A stretch of DNA of 64,000 nucleotides from positions 496,001 through 560,000 of the forward strand of contig CP064999.1 in assembly GCA_016700115.1 (NCBI GenBank), written 5' to 3'. Below, in pieces: positions 54,138 through 61,582 of the stretch. The notes beneath the pieces were generated by a model. It did not search any database, was not told the DNA's origin, and saw nothing but the letters and a program-made list of their open reading frames with translations. Source of the DNA: Sphingobacteriales bacterium. GTDB lineage: Bacteria; Bacteroidota; Bacteroidia; Chitinophagales; UBA2359. Numbering within the stretch: position 1 is the first letter of the stretch; each line of letters begins with the position of its first letter. Made by a program: the position numbers and the translations under genes.

Positions 54138-56210
54138 TTGGAACCGGTCAACAAAAAACGCGTAATCTTTCAGTTGGTGATTGTTACTACCGCAGTCCTG
54201 TTGCTTGCCAGATTGTATTCGATGCAGGTGTTGGACAGTGCATATACCACTATGGCGAAAGATAATGTAGTGCGCGAAGTTACCATTTACCCTTCCCGGG
54301 GGCTGATATTCGACCGTCAGGGCCGGCTTATAGTGAACAATCTGGCAGTTTATGATTTAATGATGATACCGCGGCAGGTACAGGAATTAGACACGGTGAA
54401 GTTTTGCCGACTGCTCAATATTACTCCCGAAGAATTTGATAAAAACGTGCTCCGTATGAAGGCAGCTGCGGGCTATAGCCCTTACCGGCCGCAAGTGTTT
54501 TTAAAACAAGTGCCCTCAGAGGTGTACGATCGGATGCAGGAATATTTATATCAGTTTTCGGGGTTTTATACTCAAATCCGAACCGTCAGGCAGTATGGTT
54601 CCAACAATGGGGCACATGTATTGGGATATATTGGAGAAGTCAACCAAAAACAGATTGACACTTCGAATTTTTACCGGATGGGCGATTATGTCGGAATAAG
54701 CGGAGTGGAAAAAAGTTATGAAGAACAGTTGAGGGGGGAACGCGGCACAAAGTACGTGATTGTTGATGTGCATAACCGCGAAGTGGGGAGCTATAAAGAC
54801 GGGGAAGAAGACGTGGAAGCTATTGCCGGGCAAAATCTGCACCTGACGATTGATATGGATTTGCAGGCTTATGCCGAAAATATCATGCAAAACAAACGCG
54901 GAAGTATTGTGGCTATTGAGCCTCAAACCGGAGAAATACTGACTTTGGTATCAGCTCCGGCTTATAACCCCAACTTGCTGACAGGCCGAATGCGCGCCCA
55001 AGGAATGAGGATGCTGTTGGGCGATACGCTGAAACCCATGTTTAACCGCGCTTTAATGGCCTACTATCCGCCGGGTTCTACCTTTAAGCCACTCATGGCC
55101 CTGCTCGCTTTGCAGGAAACCGGTATTCAACCCAATTACTATTACGGTTGCAGCGGTGCTTATCGTTTAGGCCGCCGAACGGTAGGCTGTCATTACCACT
55201 CCTCCTGTTTTAATGTGCAGACTGCAATACAACATTCCTGCAACGCCTACTTTTGCCACTTGTTCAAATTGTTTGTCGAAAACTATAAGTTCAGCAATGT
55301 GTCAGAAGGGCTAACCAAGTGGAATGAATACCTGAGCGAATTTGGTTTGGGCAGAAATGAATATCTCGATTTACCTTCCTTGTCGGGTTATGTTCCACTG
55401 CCCGATAAATATGACCGGATGTATGGTAAAAACCGGTGGAAAGCGGTCAGCATTATCTCCCTTGGAATAGGACAGGGCGAACTTGGCGTTACTCCGCTAC
55501 AACTTGCACACTCCACTGCGGTGATTGCCAATAAAGGAAAATTTATTTATCCCCATGTAGTTAAAGCAAATACAAAAGACCCCAATCACCCCTACAACAA
55601 AGAACATCATGTCAGTATTAACCCCAAATATTTTCCTCCCATCATTGACGGGATGGAACAGGTGGTTTTATACGGAACCGGACGAAACGCTTATGTTGCA
55701 GGATTGGATATTTGTGGTAAAACAGGAACTGCAGAAAACCCGCATGGTGAGGACCATTCCTTGTTTATTGCTTTTGCACCAAAAAATAATCCCAAAATAG
55801 CGGTTGCCGTTATGGTCGAAAATGGTGGTAATGGTAGTAAATATGCGGCTCCTATTGCAAGTCTGATTATTGAAAAATATCTCAATGACAGCATTTCACC
55901 CTATCGCAAGTATGTAGAAGAAAAAATGATTAAAGCAGACCTGTTGAGACCGAGACCTCGCTTTATCGGGCCTGTAGTGGAAGAAGAAGCAGATGATGAA
56001 TTTACTACAATACTGTTCAATTCAATTTCACAGCCTCCTTTGAGCGTTCCTGAACCTCTGAATGCAAAATCCGACAACTCAGTACCGCTCGTTAGCGAAA
56101 ATACAGGCAACCCCAACCCGAACCAAATCAATACGGAAGTAAAAATTATCCCGCCTCCGGCGATCAAAATACCCACTCCTCAGGCATCATTACCAAAAGA
56201 AAGCAACTGA
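54138..56210 (+). CDS. mrdA: Penicillin-binding protein 2, cell-elongation transpeptidase
   Basis: The 690-residue protein crosslinks peptidoglycan during elongation. The only plausible start is TTG at 54138: the frame opens just upstream at 54111 and the next ATG, codon 28, lies inside the membrane anchor (residues 8-26). Catalytic motifs are S314-x2-K317 (PPGSTFKPLM), S367-C-N (HSCNAYF) and K528-T-G (GKTGTAENPHG). The PBP2-type dimerisation region (about 40-170) has RGLIFDRQGRLIVNN. It forms a pair with rodA 70 bp later; mreBCD are not in front as they would be in the usual operon. The C-terminal tail (about 600-690) is Pro/Asn-rich and variable. Confidence 0.95.
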   Translation: MEPVNKKRVIFQLVIVTTAVLLLARLYSMQVLDSAYTTMAKDNVVREVTIYPSRGLIFDRQGRLIVNNLAVYDLMMIPRQVQELDTVKFCRLLNITPEEFDKNVLRMKAAAGYSPYRPQVFLKQVPSEVYDRMQEYLYQFSGFYTQIRTVRQYGSNNGAHVLGYIGEVNQKQIDTSNFYRMGDYVGISGVEKSYEEQLRGERGTKYVIVDVHNREVGSYKDGEEDVEAIAGQNLHLTIDMDLQAYAENIMQNKRGSIVAIEPQTGEILTLVSAPAYNPNLLTGRMRAQGMRMLLGDTLKPMFNRALMAYYPPGSTFKPLMALLALQETGIQPNYYYGCSGAYRLGRRTVGCHYHSSCFNVQTAIQHSCNAYFCHLFKLFVENYKFSNVSEGLTKWNEYLSEFGLGRNEYLDLPSLSGYVPLPDKYDRMYGKNRWKAVSIISLGIGQGELGVTPLQLAHSTAVIANKGKFIYPHVVKANTKDPNHPYNKEHHVSINPKYFPPIIDGMEQVVLYGTGRNAYVAGLDICGKTGTAENPHGEDHSLFIAFAPKNNPKIAVAVMVENGGNGSKYAAPIASLIIEKYLNDSISPYRKYVEEKMIKADLLRPRPRFIGPVVEEEADDEFTTILFNSISQPPLSVPEPLNAKSDNSVPLVSENTGNPNPNQINTEVKIIPPPAIKIPTPQASLPKESN

Positions 56211-56280
56211 CGTTTGCAGCAGTCAACCCATATATATCGCTATTCTGTCTATCTAAACCGGTTAAACTCAAGGCTTCTTC

Positions 56281-57675
56281 ATGTCATCTCAATCCACTAA
56301 TATTGACTGGGTATTAGTATTCACCTATCTTCTTTTGGTTACCATCGGGTGGTTGGCCATCTACACTGCGGATTACAAAGAGCAACATCCGGAAATATAC
56401 TATTTAGGCAGCAATTACGGAAAACAACTCTTATGGATTGGTGTAGCGCTGCTGGTCGGCTTATGTATTCAAATTCTCGACTCCCGGTTCTACACAGCTT
56501 TTGCTTATCCCATTTATGCCCTTTCACTCCTCTCCCTTTTAGTTGTGTTGCTGATAGGAACAAACATTTCGGGATCTAAATCCTGGATAAAATTAGGCTT
56601 TTTTAATGTTCAACCCGCCGAATTTGCCAAATTTGCCACCTGCCTTGCTTTGGCAAAATATATCAGCAGTCTGAGTTCTGTTTACTACTCTTTGAAAGAG
56701 CGGCTGGCAGGCATAGCCATCGTGTTTATCCCCATTGTTTTGATTCGCCTCGAGCTTGAAACAGGAACAGCTTTGGTGTTTACCTCGCTGGCCTATGTGC
56801 TGTATCGCGAGGGGTTATTATCAGGTGGTATCCTTTTGCTGGGAGTTTTGGCAATCACCCTGTTTGTAGTCAGCCTGCTGTTTCCCTATTTTTATACCAT
56901 GATTGGAGTAGCGGTCTTGTTGTTTGTGGTTTTGCTTTTCAAAGGCAAGGCTCCTGTATGGCAAAAGGCATTGGTATTTGTTCCGGTCAGTATGCTGACC
57001 CTGTTGGCCGCCGGATATTTGAACGAAATCACCTTACTGGTAATTTTACCGATCGTTTTGTCGGTTTTTGTCTTTATAGCCCTCTATTTTCAGCGCGCAA
57101 GCTATCTGATACTGGCACTTTTTTTCGCCTGTTTTATTTATGTTAAAGGGGTGGATTATATTTATCACCACATTTTGCAAAAACATCAGCAAAATAGAAT
57201 CGGTGTATTGTTGGGAACCATCGAAGACAAACAGGGAGCAGGATATAATGTCAACCAATCAAAAATAGCCATCGGTTCAGGAGGACTTTACGGAAAAGGC
57301 TATCTGGAAGGCACACAAAATAAAGGCAATTTTGTGCCGGAACTAAGTACTGACTTTATTTTTTGCACCATCGGTGAGGAGTTCGGATTTGCCGGCAGTG
57401 CTGCCTTAATTGGCATATTTGTCTTTTTTCTGCTGCGGATAATCTCTTTGGCCGAACGACAGAGATCGAGATTTAGCCGTGTTTATGCTTACGGAGTAGC
57501 CTGTATTTTGTTTTTTCATTTCACCATCAATATCGGCATGACAATCGGGCTTATGCCTGTAATCGGGATACCTCTGCCGTTTATCAGCTATGGCGGCTCC
57601 GGTTTACTCGGCTTTTCAATCCTGTTTTTTACGCTTATCAAGTTGGACTCGGAACGTTATATGTATCTGAGATAA
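56281..57675 (+). CDS. rodA: Rod shape-determining protein RodA (peptidoglycan polymerase)
   Basis: The 464-residue integral membrane protein belongs to the SEDS family, which polymerises glycan strands from lipid II. About ten helices occur. The family end-motif regions are present: GSKSWIKLGFFNVQPAEFAKFATCLALA in part, LGTIEDKQGAGYNVNQSKIAIGSGG in part with the conserved acidic region, ELSTDFIFCTIGEEFGFAG, and PFISYGGSGLLGF. An insertion of helices between 200 and 300 is longer than in E. coli RodA, as in other Bacteroidota. It acts with PBP2 encoded upstream. The gene ends convergent to rpsU. Confidence 0.95.
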   Translation: MSSQSTNIDWVLVFTYLLLVTIGWLAIYTADYKEQHPEIYYLGSNYGKQLLWIGVALLVGLCIQILDSRFYTAFAYPIYALSLLSLLVVLLIGTNISGSKSWIKLGFFNVQPAEFAKFATCLALAKYISSLSSVYYSLKERLAGIAIVFIPIVLIRLELETGTALVFTSLAYVLYREGLLSGGILLLGVLAITLFVVSLLFPYFYTMIGVAVLLFVVLLFKGKAPVWQKALVFVPVSMLTLLAAGYLNEITLLVILPIVLSVFVFIALYFQRASYLILALFFACFIYVKGVDYIYHHILQKHQQNRIGVLLGTIEDKQGAGYNVNQSKIAIGSGGLYGKGYLEGTQNKGNFVPELSTDFIFCTIGEEFGFAGSAALIGIFVFFLLRIISLAERQRSRFSRVYAYGVACILFFHFTINIGMTIGLMPVIGIPLPFISYGGSGLLGFSILFFTLIKLDSERYMYLR

Positions 57676-57729
57676 CCGGATGTCAACCGTTTGATGCCGG
57701 CTACAATTAAAATGCAAATCAAACACAAA

Positions 57730-57772
57730 AAGCGCAACTCTCAGCATTATTTTAACACTGACAATTGCGCTT
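57730..57772 (-). terminator. Terminator of rpsU
   Basis: On the minus strand AAGCGCAA pairs TTGCGCTT across a loop with an inner TCAG/CTGA stem, followed by TTTGTGTTTG. It is 37 bp after the rpsU stop. Confidence 0.7.
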
Positions 57773-57808
57773 CGGTAAAAATCAAAGCCTGATTGCGGCA
57801 AGAACAGC

Positions 57809-58003
57809 CTAATCTTCCATTTTAAGCTGCATCTCATTGCGATATTTGGCCTTCAGCAACTCAGCACGTCTTAAAATAGACGGCTTGGTAAATGCTTTGC
57901 GGGCCCGAAGTTGTCGCAAAACGCCTGACTTTTCGTATTTTTTCTTGTATTTTTTAAGTGCTTTATCTATCGAATCAGATTCGCGGGCATCAATTACGAG
58001 CAT
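57809..58003 (-). CDS. rpsU: 30S ribosomal protein bS21
   Basis: The 64-residue protein is bS21: MLVIDARESDSIDKALKKYKKKYEK in part, then RQLRARKAFTKPS and RRAELLKAKYRNEM. It binds near the 3' end of 16S rRNA in the small subunit, where in Bacteroidota it takes part in hiding the anti-Shine-Dalgarno. Length is standard. It ends in TAG. Only 74 bp of spacer separates its ATG from the end of the acyl-CoA dehydrogenase gene upstream, and a terminator follows. Confidence 0.97.
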   Translation of the reverse strand: MLVIDARESDSIDKALKKYKKKYEKSGVLRQLRARKAFTKPSILRRAELLKAKYRNEMQLKMED

Positions 58004-58076
58004 AAAACTACCTTGCTTTTAATGATTTTAGAAATTGGAGTGCAAACATACGCAAAATACCGGTAGTTTGTATGTC

Positions 58077-59243
58077 TTATTTTAAAATTTCTCTCGAAAT
58101 CACCAATTTTTGTATTTCTGAAGTCCCTTCACCGATTGTACAAAGTTTTGAGTCGCGGTAAAATTTCTCCACCGGAAAATCTTTGGTGTAGCCATACCCT
58201 CCAAAAATCTGAACTGCATCGGTCGAAACCTGAACGCTGATTTCCGAAGCGTAATATTTTGCCATGGCCGCTTGTGTGGTAACCTTTAGTTTTTTGTTTT
58301 TCAAATCGGCAGCTTGTAGGGTCAGTAGTTCTGCTGCTTCAATTTTGGTGGCCATATCTGCCAGCTTAAATGATATGGCTTGAAATGAAGCGATAGGCTG
58401 TCCAAACTGATGTCGTTCTTTGGCATACTTCACAGAAGCTGTATAGGCCCCTTTGGCAATGCCCAAAGCCAGGGCAGCAATTGAAATTCGTCCGCCATCC
58501 AAGACTTTCATGGATTGAATAAATCCTTCTCCTTCTTTACCCAGCATAGCGCTATGCGGAACACGGCAGTTGTCAAATATCACTTCTGTGGTTTCGGATG
58601 CCCGCATCCCTAACTTATTTTCTTTTTTGCCCCCATAAACTCCGGGCAAAGATTTATCTACAATAAACGCCGTCATTCCACGACTGTCTCCCGGCTCACC
58701 GGTTCTCACTATCACCACCATCACTTCTGACGATTTTCCATGGGTTATCCAGCATTTTGCACCGTTAATCACCCACTCATCGCCGTCGCGATAGGCCACT
58801 GTTTTCATATTGCCTGCATCTGAGCCGGTGTTTGGCTCGGTAAGTCCCCAAGCTCCGATAAATTCGCCGCTTGCCAGTTTTGACAGCCATTGATGTTTTT
58901 GTGCTTCGTTGCCAAACTGAAGAATATGCCCGGTACACAAAGAATTATGTGCCGCTACCGATAGCCCGATAGAGCCACAAACTTGGGCTATTTCAGAAAT
59001 TACCGAAACATATTCTACATAGCCCAAACCCGTTCCGCCGTATTCCTCCGGAACCAAAACCCCCATAAATCCAAGTTCTCCCATCTTACTGAACAGTTCG
59101 CGGGGGAAAGTCTGCGCTTCGTCCCATTCCATCACAAAAGGGCGGATATGTTTTTCGGCAAAATCACGAACCGTACTTGCTATTAATAGTTGGTTTTCAG
59201 AATGTCCGAAATGCAGGGTCTCGGCTTCGGTAAAAGCACTCAT
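58077..59243 (-). CDS. Acyl-CoA dehydrogenase
   Basis: The 388-residue flavoenzyme removes two hydrogens from acyl-CoA, passing electrons to ETF. The three-part acyl-CoA dehydrogenase fold is complete: helical start (LIASTVRDFAEKHIRPFVME), the middle beta domain with GAWGLTEPNTGSDAGNMKT, then KYAKERHQFGQPIASFQAISFKLADM and DAVQIFGGYGYTKDFPVEKFYRD in parts. The catalytic Glu is E372 in IGEGTSEIQ. It resembles short/branched-chain enzymes. Start ATG at 59243 is standard. Single gene, minus strand. Confidence 0.95.
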   Translation of the reverse strand: MSAFTEAETLHFGHSENQLLIASTVRDFAEKHIRPFVMEWDEAQTFPRELFSKMGELGFMGVLVPEEYGGTGLGYVEYVSVISEIAQVCGSIGLSVAAHNSLCTGHILQFGNEAQKHQWLSKLASGEFIGAWGLTEPNTGSDAGNMKTVAYRDGDEWVINGAKCWITHGKSSEVMVVIVRTGEPGDSRGMTAFIVDKSLPGVYGGKKENKLGMRASETTEVIFDNCRVPHSAMLGKEGEGFIQSMKVLDGGRISIAALALGIAKGAYTASVKYAKERHQFGQPIASFQAISFKLADMATKIEAAELLTLQAADLKNKKLKVTTQAAMAKYYASEISVQVSTDAVQIFGGYGYTKDFPVEKFYRDSKLCTIGEGTSEIQKLVISREILK

Positions 59244-60197
59244 AGTAAAAGGTTAAATGTTTTGTAATAGCTTCTAAACGGCAAATATAATAACAATCTA
59301 TTAAAATAATCATCATCAGCCGGACAAATAAGTAAATCGTCCGAATAGTGTCTTCTTCTTTGTATAGAATTCTATTTTGTGTTTTCCTTTTCGTTTTATG
59401 CCATCAATTTGACCTGTCAGGTCATTCCTTCATGGCAATTCTTCAAAGTCTAAAAAATAAAAATGCCGTCACTGTGTTTTGGTTATTTAATTGTTTTTTA
59501 AAGCCGATAAGGTTTGAAAACAAGCACTCTTGTGTCGGTAAAGTTCCTCCTGTTTAAGTTGTCAGATTGGACATTGTTTTGGCTTTAATAAAGATGAAGT
59601 ATGAAAATCAACCCAATGCAAAGCCAATATTAGGGTAGTAAATACTTCCTTGTACCTTTGCAAAGCTCCAAAGCCACTCCGCAATAATTTTATGCCCCCC
59701 TGCATTAACTCATTGCACACCTGCATTAGCTTAATTCGCCCCTGTATTAACTCATTGCACACCTGCATTAGCTTAATTCATCTCTTCAATAACTCATTGC
59801 CCCTCTGCATTAGCTTAAATCACCCCTGCAATAACTCATTGCACACCTGCATTAGCTTAATTCACCTCTGCAATAACTCATTGTACACTTGCATTAGCTT
59901 AATTCACACCTGCATTAGCTTAATTCACACCTGCAAATTTGACCCTTTCTAAAAAAACTTGACACTTTTTGGGCTATTTACTAAAAGTGTTTTACAGGAT
60001 TTTTAGGTAATCCTAAACCAGGAGTACAACTATTTTTTCTTTACTAAAAGCGGGTTACATTTAATTTATTTATTCCTGATTTTGAGTGACAGAATAGGCA
60101 TTTAACCCGAAATGTTTTTACACGATATAATCATAATCCTATATTGAGTTGTCGGTCATTGTTTGTATTACTGAACAAGGTTGACAGAATTTACATT
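59244..60197. other. 954-bp gene-free region with tandem array 3
   Basis: No credible gene on either strand; short frames at 59348-59557 and elsewhere look random. Contains array 3 (listed apart). Near 59950-60180 are T-rich stretches with a few short dyads, including TTTACAGGATTTTTAGG. Confidence 0.65.
59690..59940. repeat. Tandem array 3, 21-bp period with 42-bp higher order
   Basis: About 12 units. Two versions alternate: one with CTGCATTAACTCATTGC then ACAC, and one with CTGCATTAGCTTAATTC then ACAC, so a 42-bp order is visible through much of the array. The shared TGCA core and period relate it to arrays 1 and 2. A plus-strand frame is open over it for 100 codons, giving 7-residue repeats with Cys (HTCISLI, HPCNNSL), a by-product of the period. 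Confidence 0.88.
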
Positions 60198-60248
60198 TAG
60201 TCCTAAAATAGCTTGACAGCGGAAGATTTGTTTTTCATTGTTTTGGAG

Positions 60249-61172
60249 CTAAGTAGTGAGTAATTGATTTTCTGTTTTTGTTTTCCAACGTTTGTAAAGG
60301 ATACCGCTTGCTTCATGAGCTTTTACGAGGGTGAGGTTGTCGCAACTTCCATGGGGTCGAAGGGTATTATATTTTTCTATAGTCTGGGTTGTTGCTTGTT
60401 GTGCTTCGGTAAAGGTGTTAAAAGATTCATCCAAAAAGAACTCACTTTTTAATATTCCGTTTACCCTTTCGGCGATGGCGTTCTCCTATGGGTCGCCTTG
60501 TTCAGTCATGGATATCAGGATGTGATTTTGTTTCAACATTTTGACATATTCCGAGCAGCAATATTGTGAACCCCGGTCGCTGTGATGAATGAGTTGGCTT
60601 GTTCGGATAGATTGTAAAGCCATAAGCAACGCTTTGACAGGACCATTACTGTGTAGCGTGGGATAAAGGCAATACCCGATGATTTTGTGCGAATAAGCAT
60701 TGGTAAATATACTAAGGTAACCAAACTTCTCTTTTAACTTGATAAAAGTAATATCGCTTACCCATAGCTTTCCAGGACGGGTCAGGAATTTTATTTCACG
60801 TATCAGATTGGGATATTTTTTGTAGGGATGATTGCTATCAGTCGTATAGACCCTTTTCTTGCGGTAGCACATTAAATAGCCGTATTCTCCCAATAGCCGG
60901 TATAACGCATCCCTGCCCATTTTAATGCCATGTGCTTTCAATGCCGGCTGTAATATAAAATGCAATTTAGCAACCCCAATCTAAGGTAAATCAACCCGAA
61001 TTTCTCTGACCAACTTCAGCACCAACGCATCCGTTATCTGCATTTCGTCTTCCCGTTTTATTTACTCATACCAGCCCTGACGACTGTGCCCAAACAGAGA
61101 ACAGGAATACCGAACACTAAACTGAGGGTAAAACCGCCTGAGCAACGCTACTGTTTGGGTCCAAACTTTTTT
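60249..61172 (-). pseudogene. IS3-family orfB (DDE transposase), three in-frame stops
   Basis: In the -1 frame after the slippery site it reads TQTVALLRRFYPQFSVRY, GHSRQGWYE, stop TAA (61062-61064), IKREDEMQITDALVLK, stop TAG (60981-60983), IGVAKLHFILQPALKAHG, then the rve core: WVSDITFI (first Asp), HHSDRGSQYCCSEYV (second Asp), MTEQGDP, stop TAG (60486-60488), ENAIAERVNGILKSEFF (Glu) and IEKYNTLRPHG. All pieces share one frame, so no insertion or deletion occurred. The enzyme cannot be made. Confidence 0.88.
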
Positions 61173-61522
61173 CGAATGACAACCCTAAGCTGATCCTCCG
61201 CTATATCTATCATCGTTTCAAACGTAAGACTCTTCATCTTTGAAGCTTCTATTTGCTTCTCAAGCAATTTTATCCGTTTTTACAAAGATTCTATTTTCTG
61301 TCGCTCTTTTTCTGACAAAACAGGTAAGGTTAACACAATTTCTGATGAAAATTGTTCGCACCAAAATCTAAGACTTCTTTTTACATTCTTACTATTGGGG
61401 GTTACTAATTCCAGTGCTTCTGATTCACTCATCCAACCGTTTTCTAACTCCTGCTCTATCCAGCGTCTTTCAGATTTACTCATGCTTTTTTTGCTTCCAT
61501 TTTTGAGATTTTTTTCCCTCAA
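61148..61522 (-). pseudogene. IS3-family orfA (helix-turn-helix and leucine-zipper), one in-frame stop
   Basis: From ATG 61522 it reads RRWIEQELENGWMSESEALEL, then FWCEQFSS, to TAA at 61280-61282, and continues in the same frame with KRIKLLEKQIEASKMK, a leucine-zipper, up to TAG at 61148. OrfA supplies DNA binding for the transposase. The slippery heptamer A AAA AAG (61166-61172) sits near its end. One base change (CAA to TAA would fit) accounts for the break. Confidence 0.85.
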
Positions 61523-61582
61523 AATCTGTCAAGCTATTTCAGGACTATACAGATTTAGTTATACCTGCAAATCAATACCCGT

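Larger units (their letters stand above)
60198..61547 (-). mobile_element. Decayed IS3-family insertion sequence
   Basis: Terminal inverted repeats of 22 bp with one mismatch: TAGTCCTAAAATAG...TTGACAG at 60198-60219 and its complement (CTGTCAAGCTATTTC...GGACTA) at 61526-61547; the exact tips may extend a few bases. Inside lie, on the minus strand, orfA (61148-61522) and orfB (60249-about 61172), joined by an A AAA AAG slippery site (61166-61172) for -1 frameshifting. Both are broken by in-frame stops only. Total ~1350 bp, in the normal size range. No clear target duplication was seen. It ends 36 bp from the stop of the adhesin gene. Confidence 0.88.

Noticed and set aside
59348..59557. 69-codon frame beside array 3
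   Set aside because: Hydrophobic start but later part random; no regulatory support.
59650..59952. 100-codon plus-strand frame of Cys heptads in array 3
   Set aside because: Same reason as array 2; the frame exists because of the period.
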